Of a stretch of DNA of 64,000 nt, positions 53,521 through 63,667 are shown piece after piece. The notes under the pieces are model-generated. The model ran no database searches. It worked only from the letters and a program-made list of their open reading frames with translations, and was not told the DNA's origin. The stretch's first letter is position 1. Each line of letters starts with the position of its first letter. Both the position numbers and the translations under genes were made by a program. Source of the DNA: Candidatus Litorirhabdus singularis (GTDB lineage Bacteria > Pseudomonadota > Gammaproteobacteria > Pseudomonadales > Halieaceae); contig NZ_SHNN01000001.1 of NCBI RefSeq assembly GCF_026262625.1, positions 310,001-374,000 on the forward strand, in the 5' to 3' direction.

Positions 53521-56500
53521 CTACTGCTGCTCACTGACTAATTCATCCGCGTCGCCATCAGAGGCCGACTTATTCCTACTCATAAAGCGGTTGAGATCCT
53601 CAAGAATAATGTAACCTGAAGGCACAACCAGTAGCGTCACTACGGTTGCGAACGCCACGCCAAACGCCAACGAGACAGCCATTGGTACCAGGAACTGTGC
53701 CTGCACACTGGTGTTGAACATCAGCGGCAACAAACCGACGAACGTAGTCAATGCCGTCAACACAATGGGCCTGCAGCGCGACTGCGCCGCCATCAGTACT
53801 GCATCATGAAAATGTACGCCCTGTTTGCGGCTTTGATTAATCTGATGTACCAGCACCAGACTTGAGTTAACGACTACGCCTGAGGCTGCAATAAAGCCCA
53901 TAATCGAGGGCATAGCGAGGCCGGCTACCAAACCAAAGTTCTTCATGATCACGTGCCCCCAGATGGCCCCGACGAAGGCAAACGGAATCACGCTCATAAT
54001 AATCAGCGGTTGAACGTAAGAGCGCAGCGGCACCGCCAACAACGCAAAAATCACGAACAGGGCAATACCGAACATGGGCACCAGTTTGCCAATTGCCTCG
54101 CCCTGCTCTGCCTGCTCGCCCTCCAGGCTATAGGTAATGCGAGGATACTCGCGCATAATTTCTTCTATGAACCCCGCCCCAAGATCCGCAATCACCTCAT
54201 TAGCCGTAATCTGGGAGCGATCTACATCTGCCACCACGCTCACAACACGCTGCCGATCCGCTCGGCGAATAGTTGAATAACCACGCCCCAACTCGGCACT
54301 CGCAACCGTCCGAAACGGGACTTCGGCGCCCTCAGGCGTGCGGATACGCATGTCCTCGAGAGTAGCCAACGACCTGCGCTCGGCGTCGGTATAACGCACC
54401 ATCACTCGCACATCATCGCGTCCACGTTGGATACGCTGGGCCTCCTCACCGTAAAACGCCTGCCGTACCTGCCGCGCCAGAGTCTCTAATGACAGACCCA
54501 AAGCCTCACCCGAAGGTCGCACATCAAGCTTTAACTCCTGCTTACCTGAGCGAAATGAATCAGTGATATCGATCACCCCCGGGTAGGTTCCGAGTTGCTC
54601 GCGCAACTTGGCGGCAACGATACGCAAATCCTCCACATTGGCGCCCGCCAGCTGGATATCAATGGCATTGCCAGCGGTAAAAAACGCCGTGCTGAACTTG
54701 AGCTCGACCGCGTCGGGAATAGGGCCTGCAAGCTCGCGCCAACGATTAGCGACGGTGCGAGTGTCAATGCTCCGCGACTGGCTAGGCGTTAGCTGTAAGG
54801 TGACTTCACCGAGATGACCACCGCCACCCACTGCACCGCCGCCAGCACTGCTGGGCTGACTACCTACCGCTGACAGGATGTGCGTTACCGGAGAAGCCGC
54901 AGGAAATTCGTTATCCAGCTCTAGCTGCAGTAGCTGAGCAGTTTTTTCCAGATGCAGCACCGCCGCATCTGTAACCGCTACCGGAGTGCCCAATGGCATC
55001 GTCAGTGCGGCAATGGCCTGGTCCGACTCCAGTGGCGGGAAAAAGGAAAAAGGCAGACGACCACTTCCTAGAATGCCTACCGCCGATAAAAAAGCCACCA
55101 TCGCCAGCGCAATCACTACATAACGAGCTGCAACCGCACGCTCCACCACGCCGCGGAAAGTAACACTGATAAATAACTCTATGCGGGCTGAAATCTGCTG
55201 CTGAAAACTCACTAGCAACGCAGCGACACGCTGCGCGACGCCCGCCAAGTGCAGCAAGTAAAGCAGCACCATAATGAGCACAGCAAGTCCTATATAGCTG
55301 CGTACATCCCATGAAAATTCAAGCAGCGCGATAGCGACAATCGGGATCATCAACAGGCCTACTTCACTGGACGGACTCCCGGACTTACTGTGCCCCAAGT
55401 GCGAAGGCAGAATCAGCTGAGATTCAATCAATGAAAAGGCCAGGCAACACATCACCACGGTCGCCACTACACCAAATATCTGCCCAAAACTACCCGGGCC
55501 CAACAGCAGAGGCGTAAACGTAGCCACGGTTGTCAGCACGCCAAAGATCACCGGCAAGGAAACCTGTTGAGTGCCAAGCACGGCGCCCTCCAGCAGATCG
55601 CCTGTTTCCTGCTGCACTGAGTGCACTTTTTCACCCACGACAATGGCATCATCCACCAGGATGCCCAGTACCAGAATGAAGCCGAACAGGGAAATAGCAT
55701 CGATAGACAGGCCGAGGATATAGATGGCAAAGATTGCGCCCAGGAACGCCACTGGCACACCCACACTGACCCAGAACGCCAGCCGCGGCCGCAGAAACAG
55801 CGCCAGCACAATCAGCACCATCAAAAAGCCCTGACGGGCGCTATCCAATAGTGTCTCGAGACGGTCTTGCAACAGCTTGGAGCCGTCATTCCAAACCGTC
55901 AATTCAACACCTTCAGGGAGCCGACTTGCAGAGGTATCGAGATAGTCCTGCACCGTCCGAGTGATATCCATGATGTCCTGATTACCGATTCGAGACACGC
56001 GTATGAGCGCTGCTGGCCTGCCATCAAAACGCAGCATCTGGTCGGTGTCGGCAAAACCATCAACAATGGTGGCGACATCTCTTAGGTACAGGCGGGTACC
56101 ATCAGGCGCGGTACGTATAATCAGTTGCTCGAAATCGCGGCCCCAATAAGCCTGCCCCTGGGTGCGCAACAATATCTCGCCGCCGATAGTTTTGATGGAG
56201 CCGCCGGGAAGATCGAGTGAACGACTGCGAACGGCGCCTGCAACGTCGTCAAAGCTAAGCCCGTGGCGACGCAGTGAGGCCTCTGAGACTTCAATGGAAA
56301 TTTCATAGGGCCGAGTATTGCTCAACTCAACCTGTGTGACCCCGGGTAGCTTGGCTATATCGTCACGCACCTGCTCGCCAATCACCTTAAGAGTTCGCTC
56401 TTCCGCCGGTCCGATCACGGCAATATCCAGCACCGTGCGCACAATACTAACCAGGTTTACAATCGGTTTTTCGGTCTCTACCGGGAATGTATCAATGGCA

Positions 56501-56841
56501 TCGACCCGGTTTTTGACATCATCCAGAGCCTTGCCGGTGTCGGCATCTTCAAGCAACTCCACGGATACCGAGCACAGGCCCTCATTGGCATTGGAAGTGA
56601 TGGTCTTAATACCCTCGACACCTTCCAGTTCTTCTTCAATGCGAATGCAGACACCCTGCTCTACCTCTTCAGGCGCGGCGCCCAAATACGGTACTGAGAT
56701 AGAAATAACAGGTACATCGATATCGGGAAATGACTTCTGCGGCATGTTTGCCACAGCCACTAGCCCAGACAGAACAATAAGCCCCAGCAGCAAGTTGGCC
56801 GCTACCGGATTGTGAGCGAACCAGGCTATGGCACCCTTCAT
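53521..56841 (-). CDS. RND efflux permease (HAE/AcrB family, second system)
   Basis: A 1106-residue inner-membrane transporter. It begins MKGAIAWFAHNPVAANLLLG. TM4 carries Asp-Asp in LGILVDDAIVVGEKVH. In TM10 the usual Lys region is replaced by ASGVVVNSSLVLVHQINQS, as in subfamilies other than AcrB/MexB. The loop after TM5-6 has an extra pair of membrane-like segments (about residues 495-540, including IGLAVLIMVLLYLL), which accounts for its larger size. It overlaps the adaptor by 4 bases (ATGA). The substrate class is unknown. Confidence 0.93.
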   Translation of the reverse strand: MKGAIAWFAHNPVAANLLLGLIVLSGLVAVANMPQKSFPDIDVPVISISVPYLGAAPEEVEQGVCIRIEEELEGVEGIKTITSNANEGLCSVSVELLEDADTGKALDDVKNRVDAIDTFPVETEKPIVNLVSIVRTVLDIAVIGPAEERTLKVIGEQVRDDIAKLPGVTQVELSNTRPYEISIEVSEASLRRHGLSFDDVAGAVRSRSLDLPGGSIKTIGGEILLRTQGQAYWGRDFEQLIIRTAPDGTRLYLRDVATIVDGFADTDQMLRFDGRPAALIRVSRIGNQDIMDITRTVQDYLDTSASRLPEGVELTVWNDGSKLLQDRLETLLDSARQGFLMVLIVLALFLRPRLAFWVSVGVPVAFLGAIFAIYILGLSIDAISLFGFILVLGILVDDAIVVGEKVHSVQQETGDLLEGAVLGTQQVSLPVIFGVLTTVATFTPLLLGPGSFGQIFGVVATVVMCCLAFSLIESQLILPSHLGHSKSGSPSSEVGLLMIPIVAIALLEFSWDVRSYIGLAVLIMVLLYLLHLAGVAQRVAALLVSFQQQISARIELFISVTFRGVVERAVAARYVVIALAMVAFLSAVGILGSGRLPFSFFPPLESDQAIAALTMPLGTPVAVTDAAVLHLEKTAQLLQLELDNEFPAASPVTHILSAVGSQPSSAGGGAVGGGGHLGEVTLQLTPSQSRSIDTRTVANRWRELAGPIPDAVELKFSTAFFTAGNAIDIQLAGANVEDLRIVAAKLREQLGTYPGVIDITDSFRSGKQELKLDVRPSGEALGLSLETLARQVRQAFYGEEAQRIQRGRDDVRVMVRYTDAERRSLATLEDMRIRTPEGAEVPFRTVASAELGRGYSTIRRADRQRVVSVVADVDRSQITANEVIADLGAGFIEEIMREYPRITYSLEGEQAEQGEAIGKLVPMFGIALFVIFALLAVPLRSYVQPLIIMSVIPFAFVGAIWGHVIMKNFGLVAGLAMPSIMGFIAASGVVVNSSLVLVHQINQSRKQGVHFHDAVLMAAQSRCRPIVLTALTTFVGLLPLMFNTSVQAQFLVPMAVSLAFGVAFATVVTLLVVPSGYIILEDLNRFMSRNKSASDGDADELVSEQQ

Positions 56842-58016
56842 AAAGACTGATCACTATTGTCCAAGGGTTCTGCGCCGACCATGCGCACAGTCATCCCTTC
56901 TATCGCAGTGTCCAGTGACGAGATACAGACTCGGTCACCCGCTACCAGACCACTGTCTATATAGGCCAGTTCGCCGACCGTACGCATGACTGAGACCGAC
57001 CGAAACTGCAGGCGGCTATCGCTATCCACCACCAACACCCGGTCGTTCTGGCGCACGGCGGAGCGAGGCAGCACCGCAACATTTTGCGCCAGACGGCCAT
57101 GTATTTCAGCATTCACAAACAATCCCACTGCCAGTGGCGCCCGGCCCGCCACCCGCGCATAAGGAGCGTCAACGCGCGCCACCAGATGAATCATCCGGGT
57201 CAGCGGGTCAATCTCACCTTCGGTCCTCACAATCTGTGCAGGCCAATGATGCTCCTCACCGGCAAACCGTGCACTAATAGTCACTTTAGTCGCCGCTAAT
57301 GTAGAGACTTCCCCGACTACCGGCACCAGGGGTAAATCAAGGATCGCCAACTCCGCGTCGTTAATCGGTAAGCGCACTTCGGCATAGTCAGTGGCATAGA
57401 GTACAGCGATAGCATTGCCACGATTCACGAACTGGCCAATATCGACACGCTCGCTGCGCACACGGCCCTCAAAGGGGGCCAAAAATCGGGTACGTGTTAG
57501 GTCACGTTCGGCCCGCGCCAATTGCGCTTGCGAGGAACGCAACGTAGCCTCGGCGATGCGCAGCCTGTTCGTCGCATCATCCTGCTGTGACACGCTGGTT
57601 AGCTGCCGCTCACTGAGACTATCCAAACGACTAGAATTGCCCTGTGCATTAGCCAAGTCACTTTCTGCCTGCACAAGATTCGCCTTGGCTTGCTCCAACG
57701 CCAGCTCATAGTCCAATGGATCAATTCGCAGTAATTCCTCGCCCGCCGCAAAAAATCCGCCCGAGACCAAATTGGGATTGACGCTAATAACACGCCCCGC
57801 CACTTCCGCCACGAGTTCACTTTCGGTGCGCGGTGCTACGGTTCCGTGCGTCAATGAAGACAGTTCCACGTCCTCCAGCGTCACAACCTGCACCCGCACC
57901 AGCGGGATCAGGGCCTGAACGGGCTGGGGGCTCAAGGTGGGCCCCGTCGCTAACAGCAGTGCAGCCAACCCAAAGCCGGCCATTACGATAACGGTGGGTA
58001 CAACCAGGCGTTTCAA
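56838..58016 (-). CDS. RND periplasmic adaptor, second system
   Basis: A 392-residue membrane-fusion protein anchored by one N-terminal helix (VPTVIVMAGFGLAALLLATG) rather than a lipobox. The barrel-sandwich halves are ESELVAEVAGRVISVNPNLV and FLAPFEGRVRSERVDIGQFV. The helical hairpin lies between them. The start is TTG 58016 with AGGAG 9 bases before. A palindrome at 58035-58049 is just upstream. No outer-membrane channel is linked. Confidence 0.92.
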   Translation of the reverse strand: MKRLVVPTVIVMAGFGLAALLLATGPTLSPQPVQALIPLVRVQVVTLEDVELSSLTHGTVAPRTESELVAEVAGRVISVNPNLVSGGFFAAGEELLRIDPLDYELALEQAKANLVQAESDLANAQGNSSRLDSLSERQLTSVSQQDDATNRLRIAEATLRSSQAQLARAERDLTRTRFLAPFEGRVRSERVDIGQFVNRGNAIAVLYATDYAEVRLPINDAELAILDLPLVPVVGEVSTLAATKVTISARFAGEEHHWPAQIVRTEGEIDPLTRMIHLVARVDAPYARVAGRAPLAVGLFVNAEIHGRLAQNVAVLPRSAVRQNDRVLVVDSDSRLQFRSVSVMRTVGELAYIDSGLVAGDRVCISSLDTAIEGMTVRMVGAEPLDNSDQSL

Positions 58017-58034
58017 GATTTATGCTCCTGTAAT

Positions 58035-58049
58035 GACCAGTATCTGGTC
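58035..58049. promoter_or_regulatory. Palindrome in the leader of the second RND operon
   Basis: GACCAG-TAT-CTGGTC is a perfect 15-base dyad ending about 7 bases before the adaptor RBS. It could be a repressor operator or an RNA hairpin next to the RBS. Confidence 0.45.
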
Positions 58050-58200
58050 GATCGTGTGGTGTCGCCAAAAGGTTTGAATAAGGGAAGACTGATTGCGGGG
58101 CTACGTGGCTAATTACGCGGTAAACCTGGCTTTAGATCTATCAGGAACCTGGATTTAGCATAGGGGTGCCGCTTTTTTGAGGTTCAGTAGCTGCGAATCC

Positions 58201-59169
58201 CTAGGGTCTGGTTGCGGGCCGAAAATTGAAGCTCAGCTTCACGAAGCCATTGCTGGAGAAATCCAGATCGGGCTCTTCCACATCGCCATTAACTAACCTC
58301 AGGCCACGTAAACCCCCTATACCTGCATCTGCACCCAGCCAAAAGTTACCAAACACGCGGTACTCAGCGCCAAGACCAAGGTCCCAGGCATCTAGATTTA
58401 CCCCCACTTCGCCCTCCTCCACATCCAGTGACCAGGAGGCACCTGAGGGAGCAGCACCAAGCCGGAACATAATATCGCGGTTAGGTGCGTAAATCACTGC
58501 TGGCCAAGGCATGATAGCGCTCAGGGTCCAGCGTTCATTGATCGCCCAGGATGCGCCAAGATACGGTATGTAAAAGTTGTCACCGGAACCCACATCAGCA
58601 TATGCGCCAAACGCCCACCACAGCGTCTCACTGCTGACATAACGGGCAAAGGCACCACCCAGATATTGCCAGCTCCAGTCGCTATTATCCAAGTCACTGT
58701 CGTGGCCCAGCGGCATCACAAATGCCGCCAGCTGCCAGTCAGGGTTTTGCTGACGCATCCAGCCCATCGGCAAGCCAATACTCGCGACGCTGATGTCATT
58801 GCGATCATCGTCTTTAACATCAAACTCTGACCAACTCATATAGGCTCCCGCAAACACCGCATCGCGCTTGCCCAACAAGAATGGTATCGCCACCATAGTG
58901 GAAAAGCGCTGCACATCGTAGGTTAGTTCCTGGCCGGCGGATGACTCCACGTCTACGTCACCGTAAGATGCGCCACTGACAAATCCTAGCGGCGGAAATG
59001 GGGCATTGGAAATCGTTCGTTGAAATTCGAACTCACTGTCCTCAAAACCGTTAATAGTGCGTTGCACAAAACCGCCTGGCGATTCTTCCTCAGCCTGCAA
59101 GGGAACTGCGACTGTAAGGCACAGAAGACCCGTCATCATCAGCTGACGGGGACTGAAGATGGGTATCAT
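58201..59169 (-). CDS. Outer-membrane beta-barrel protein (DUF6268-like)
   Basis: A 322-residue exported protein with signal peptide MMTGLLCLTVAVPLQA. Strand-rich text and the final FVKLSFNFRPATRP fit an outer-membrane barrel; I associate it with DUF6268 without certainty. ATG 59169 overlaps the stop of the upstream secreted protein (ATGA), so the two are translated together. It may also be read into the RND operon 185 bases later. Confidence 0.7.
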   Translation of the reverse strand: MIPIFSPRQLMMTGLLCLTVAVPLQAEEESPGGFVQRTINGFEDSEFEFQRTISNAPFPPLGFVSGASYGDVDVESSAGQELTYDVQRFSTMVAIPFLLGKRDAVFAGAYMSWSEFDVKDDDRNDISVASIGLPMGWMRQQNPDWQLAAFVMPLGHDSDLDNSDWSWQYLGGAFARYVSSETLWWAFGAYADVGSGDNFYIPYLGASWAINERWTLSAIMPWPAVIYAPNRDIMFRLGAAPSGASWSLDVEEGEVGVNLDAWDLGLGAEYRVFGNFWLGADAGIGGLRGLRLVNGDVEEPDLDFSSNGFVKLSFNFRPATRP

Positions 59170-61310
59170 CGACGTCGGCCTTGACGCATGCCGGAACGGT
59201 TCATTTCATGGCGCGTACCGCGCTGACGCGCATCATAGGATCGATTCAGCTCATTGCGATTGATCTGCTGGCGATTGTGGTCGGGCATTTGCTGGGCCCG
59301 CGACTGCACCTTTGCTGCCTGCTGAGTACTAACATTTGCAGCCTTGTCACGCGCCACGTTGGCTTTATCAGATTGCCACTGACCGTTACTGCGCTGCTCC
59401 CACTCCGAGCCGTTGCGACGCGCCACATTCCCACTGCGGTCCGCAAACACATCGTTAGCACGCGTAGGGGCAGGACGTGCGCGCTTAAGCTCGCTGCGCG
59501 CTAGAGCGTTATCAGCGTTCCGCGCACGGTTACCTTCACGATTATAGATATTGGGCCGCTGCGCATTACCGCGGTCGCCCAGTTCCCGATTGACCCGATC
59601 ACGATTGCCAATATTGACCGAATTACCAATATTAATATCGCCCGTATTAATGACTACCGGGCGGCGATATCCGCCCCCATACCAACCGCCGCGATGATAG
59701 GGACTGTTCCAACCACCGCCAAAGCTCATACCCAGGGTGAGAAAGCCATTACTCCAGGTCACCCCAAAGTTCCAACCGGTCCAGGGGTTATAGCCCACAT
59801 GCAAACCCCAGGTAGGCGGACGCGGATAGTAATAGGCGCCGTAGTAAGGCGGGTAATACCAGCCGGTGCCATACACCGGCACGCCGTAATAAGGGTATGA
59901 CCACATATATCCGGGTGTGTAGCCCACGTAAACGATTTCCGGAGTCGACTCATAGACCTTCACATAGGTCGTGTTGTAGACCGGAGAGCTAGGGGGAATC
60001 TTACCAATTTCATCATCCGGAATAGTATCGGCTACCACCCACGGTCCCTTGGCCATAGTCGCTGTAAACCAGACGCCTTCATCGACCGCATAGTAACGGC
60101 CATTGATTGCCAACACCTGAGAGCCCGTATTAACCGCATAGGAAACCTCGGTGCCCTTAATCTTTTCGAACTTGGGTTCGCCGTCATAGCTCACCGTCAG
60201 ACTGGCTTCATCGCGTTTGATCGCCGTGGTCTGGGGTATGGCGGCATCGAGCATCGCCTGCTCTGCCTCCTCAGTGCCAGCCACAGAAGTTCGCAGCCCG
60301 CCTATGTCTGATGCGGGCGGAATATCGCTGAAGCTGACGGGCAATTCATCGGCTCGTACAAATGTCCACGGGCCCTTCTGACTTTTGGAACGGTACCAAC
60401 GGCCCGACAACAGCACATACATATTTCCGGTTTCTAATTCACGTAACCAGGGAGTCTCGGTATTGCTGACATAAAGCAGGGCACCGCCAGACAACGCTGT
60501 CCATTCTGCTTTGCCATTGGTCGCGATAAGCTCAGTGGCTTCGGTTGCCACCACGACTTTATCAACCTTAATACTCTCGCCTGCTTCAGCAGTATCCTCT
60601 GGCATCATTTGCAGCAGGTCTGCTGGCGGCTTCGCGTTGGGCTGCCAGGGGCCTAAAGGATCGCTGGAGCTAAACCACTGCGCGCCGCTGCCCATCCAGC
60701 TTTGCCCCTTTTTCTTGTCGCGCACAACCAGAAACGGGGTATTCAATGCACGCTCGTAACTGCTGCCCTCGATCGCCGAAAAATGTGGCTTACCATCAAA
60801 CATCAACAACAGCGCCAGCTCATCAGAGAATATAATAACCGGCGGATCCGTCTTCAACTGTTCCAGGCTGCGCTGCTCAACTTCGGCGGTGCTAAGGCTC
60901 GCGGTCAAGCGCTCCAGGGAAAAACTAAGCCCGGCTTCTGGCATGGCAGCTTCCACTACCGCGGTAAAGCGTTGCTCCTGGGCATCGGTAGACTCCGGCC
61001 AACCCACTTTAGTCACTTTGATGTCACGCACCAACGCGGTGCCCGCACCGCGATCGGTATCAACGCGGGCGTCAAACCACATCACGCCAAAGATCGGATG
61101 ATCAACCTCTTCAACTTCAATCGATATGGCCGCACGGCTTTTTAGCACGTTGCCCTGCAGCGACTCGGGCTGCGGCTGGTAGATAACAATGACACCATCT
61201 TTAATGCTAACTTCCTGCGGCCACTCCAGCGCCTGCGCTGACACAGACAGCAGCGCGAGCACCACTAGGGCGGCTAAAGGTGCATAGTGCTTGCTATCGA
61301 ATAACCGCAT
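59166..61310 (-). CDS. Large exported protein with three internal repeats and Tyr/Gly and Arg/Asn tracts
   Basis: A 714-residue protein. ATG 61310 gives a signal peptide ending VLALLSVSAQA. Residues about 175-445 contain three copies of an 85-residue unit; each has a strand pair, a W(F/Y) region (SGRWYRSKSQKGPWTFV; DEGVWFTATMAKGPWVVADT; GAQWFSSSDPLGPWQ) and a following D/P-rich end. Then comes a Tyr/Gly/Pro-rich stretch (about 465-560) and an Arg/Asn/Gln-rich tail. Databases often call such proteins carbohydrate-binding or autotransporter-like; I cannot confirm either. It is in an operon with the barrel that overlaps its stop. Confidence 0.75.
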   Translation of the reverse strand: MRLFDSKHYAPLAALVVLALLSVSAQALEWPQEVSIKDGVIVIYQPQPESLQGNVLKSRAAISIEVEEVDHPIFGVMWFDARVDTDRGAGTALVRDIKVTKVGWPESTDAQEQRFTAVVEAAMPEAGLSFSLERLTASLSTAEVEQRSLEQLKTDPPVIIFSDELALLLMFDGKPHFSAIEGSSYERALNTPFLVVRDKKKGQSWMGSGAQWFSSSDPLGPWQPNAKPPADLLQMMPEDTAEAGESIKVDKVVVATEATELIATNGKAEWTALSGGALLYVSNTETPWLRELETGNMYVLLSGRWYRSKSQKGPWTFVRADELPVSFSDIPPASDIGGLRTSVAGTEEAEQAMLDAAIPQTTAIKRDEASLTVSYDGEPKFEKIKGTEVSYAVNTGSQVLAINGRYYAVDEGVWFTATMAKGPWVVADTIPDDEIGKIPPSSPVYNTTYVKVYESTPEIVYVGYTPGYMWSYPYYGVPVYGTGWYYPPYYGAYYYPRPPTWGLHVGYNPWTGWNFGVTWSNGFLTLGMSFGGGWNSPYHRGGWYGGGYRRPVVINTGDINIGNSVNIGNRDRVNRELGDRGNAQRPNIYNREGNRARNADNALARSELKRARPAPTRANDVFADRSGNVARRNGSEWEQRSNGQWQSDKANVARDKAANVSTQQAAKVQSRAQQMPDHNRQQINRNELNRSYDARQRGTRHEMNRSGMRQGRRR

Positions 61311-61404
61311 CGGGTTAACTCCGTCTGTTACCAACTGTTGATGAGACCGGCAGAATACCCTTGCATAGCCGCTAAATAAACAGCCAGCGACGACAACGGG
61401 ATTC

Positions 61405-61578
61405 TCAGGACGCCGGTGAGTACCAGATGGGCGAAGTATATGCCCGCTCCTGAGTCTTGAGTTTCACGCTGGCATCTGCTGGCGCCTTGAGACGGACATG
61501 GTCATAGACCGTCCAACGCGACTTAGCGGTAGGCAAACCTTGAAAAGGCAATAACGTGTACTTACTTAGTTTATTCAT
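61405..61578 (-). pseudogene. Decayed C-terminal tail of a DUF3604 gene
   Basis: The frame from ATG 61578 reads [20 protein letters not shown] then [20 protein letters not shown] then [17 protein letters not shown]. Its last half matches the C-terminus of the intact DUF3604 protein at 61746-63557 (PRWTTYDAVRAGLPLL, then IQERAWSSPIWYTP). It is inverted relative to that gene and lacks all catalytic parts. It is therefore a remnant of a duplicated or rearranged copy. The rest of 61311-61745 holds nothing else that I can support. Confidence 0.7.
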
Positions 61579-61745
61579 CACGGGTTACTTTGGAAGCAAG
61601 AGGATATTGGACAGGTCTACCTTGGAATATACAGCTGAGTCCGATGAATGGATTTTCTCGAGCCAATATGAGTGCACTAGCTACCTTTACTGCGGCTCAT
61701 TATAGTAGCGTCTGTAATTCCTGAGACTAAGAGAGGTGATACTCC

Positions 61746-63557
61746 ATGCCCAAGCACATACGCACTAGCAGTCTCATGCTGGCGACCCTTTCATTGCTGG
61801 CCGGTACGGCACTGGCAGAGGTGACACAGAACAAGGAGCGTAACCTCTACTTTGGTGAAACTCACATGCACACCGCTTATTCGCTGGACGCCTTCATTGG
61901 CGGCACCCGACAGACACCCTCCGATGCCTACCGCGCTGCCAAAGGAGAGACCGTCATCGTCAATGGGCAGCCACACAAGGTTCGCCGGCCACTGGACTTT
62001 GCTGCAGTGACCGACCATGCCGAGTATCTCGGCGAAATGTATAGCGCACTCAACGCCGACGCGCCGGGACACGACAACCCCTTGATACAGCAACTGCTGG
62101 GTCTCCAAGACATCAAACAGCGAGAACAGTGGTTCTTCAAATATGTGATCAGCAATAACCGTGGCGACGAACCAGGCCATACCGACTTTTACGCTGGCGT
62201 CGAAACCGAGAAGAGCGGCTGGCAGATTTCTGTGGATGCCGCCGAGGCACATTATCAGCCCGGTGTCTTCACTACGCTGGTCGCCTACGAATGGAGCGCC
62301 GCACCCAAGGGGGGCAACCTCCACCGCAACGTCATTTTTCGCGGCGACAGCTTCCCTGAAAAACCTATGAGTTATATCGATATAAATCGCGAAGAGGGTT
62401 TGTGGCGCTGGCTACAGGAGTTGGAACAAGAGGGCATCCGAGGGCTGGCGATTCCGCACAACTCCAACGCCAGCAAAGGCATGATGTTCCCGGATCAGGA
62501 TTCCAGCGGCGACCCCATCGACCTTGAATACGCTCAAATGCGGGAGCACTTCGAGCGCGCCATCGAAATGATGCAAGTGAAAGGTAATTCAGAGGTGCAC
62601 CGCCAGTTTTGGGCCGCTGATGAATTCTCTGATTTCGAAAATGCCGACTCTATCCAAAACAGCAGCGGCAGGACCTTTGCCAAGGGTAACTTCGTAAGGA
62701 GCGGTATTACCAAAGGCCTGGCATTTCAACAGCAGCTAGGCGTAAACCCGTTCAAGCTAGGCTTTACCGGTGGCACCGACAGTCACAATGGCATGATGAG
62801 CGACGTCGATGAGGACAACTTTGTAGGTGCGCACGGTCCTGAAGACGGCTCGGTAAAGGCGCGACGCGAAGGCAGCGTTACCGGCTGGATCGATAGCAAA
62901 GATCTCAGCATAGGCTCGCTTACCGCTGTCTGGGCAACCGGCAACACTCGCGAGGCGATCTGGGATGCAATGCACGCCCGTGAGACCTATGCCACATCGG
63001 GCCCACGCATGGCGCTGCGCTTTTTTGGCGGCTGGCGTTACGCCGATGATATCCACACCCGCGCCGACGTGGTCAAGAAGGCCTATCGTGGTGGCGTACC
63101 CATGGGCGGCAGCATGCAAGACGCACCCCGCGGTAAAGCGCCACGCTTCGTAGTCATGGCAAACAAGGACGCCTTGGGCGCCAATCTGGACAGAATTCAG
63201 ATCGTCAAAGGTTGGGTGGACGCCTCCGGCGAGCTCCACGACCAGGTATTTGATGTGGTCTGGGCGGGTGTTCGCGAGCCGACTGGAAGCGGCAAGCTAC
63301 CGGCGCTCGGTAATACCGTAGATCTCGCCACAGCGACCTACCGCAATACGATAGGCTCCGCCCAATTGGCGACCGTCTGGCAGGATCCCGAGTTCGATCC
63401 AGAGATTCCAGCCCTGTACTATGCCCGCGTAATAGAGATACCAACGCCTCGCTGGACTACCTACGACGCCGTGCGCGCCGGTCTACCCCTGCTTGCAGAC
63501 GTGCCCGCGACCATTCAGGAGCGCGCCTGGTCGTCACCTATCTGGTACACGCCGTAG
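61746..63557 (+). CDS. Exported DUF3604 metal-dependent hydrolase-like protein
   Basis: A 603-residue protein with signal peptide LMLATLSLLAGTALA. The N-terminal metal motif NLYFGETHMHTAYSLDAF is PHP-like (His-x-His), and AVTDHAEYLGEM plus GLAIPHNSNASKG add further ligands. The GFTGGTDSHNGMMSD and GLTAVWA-type (SLTAVWATGNTREAIWDAM) blocks are the DUF3604 core. The C-terminus ends SSPIWYTP, as in the family. The function is unproven. Its 8-kb distance from the sulfatase and its presence in marine hydrolase loci suggest work on organic sulfate or phosphate esters. A short 3' copy lies inverted upstream. Confidence 0.9.
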   Translation: MPKHIRTSSLMLATLSLLAGTALAEVTQNKERNLYFGETHMHTAYSLDAFIGGTRQTPSDAYRAAKGETVIVNGQPHKVRRPLDFAAVTDHAEYLGEMYSALNADAPGHDNPLIQQLLGLQDIKQREQWFFKYVISNNRGDEPGHTDFYAGVETEKSGWQISVDAAEAHYQPGVFTTLVAYEWSAAPKGGNLHRNVIFRGDSFPEKPMSYIDINREEGLWRWLQELEQEGIRGLAIPHNSNASKGMMFPDQDSSGDPIDLEYAQMREHFERAIEMMQVKGNSEVHRQFWAADEFSDFENADSIQNSSGRTFAKGNFVRSGITKGLAFQQQLGVNPFKLGFTGGTDSHNGMMSDVDEDNFVGAHGPEDGSVKARREGSVTGWIDSKDLSIGSLTAVWATGNTREAIWDAMHARETYATSGPRMALRFFGGWRYADDIHTRADVVKKAYRGGVPMGGSMQDAPRGKAPRFVVMANKDALGANLDRIQIVKGWVDASGELHDQVFDVVWAGVREPTGSGKLPALGNTVDLATATYRNTIGSAQLATVWQDPEFDPEIPALYYARVIEIPTPRWTTYDAVRAGLPLLADVPATIQERAWSSPIWYTP

Positions 63558-63667
63558 CTCATCAACAGAAACTCAATATCGGTCTGCCGCAATGAGTCTC
63601 GCTATCGAAGCCAGGTTCTATCATGCATACTCCCCAACCTGATTCAGGCAACCCGGAGAGAGTGAAT

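Noticed and set aside
53521-56841. Possible RND split or fusion because of the 1106-residue length
   Set aside because: The extra length is an added membrane-like segment pair in the middle; the frame is continuous and the family varies in this region.
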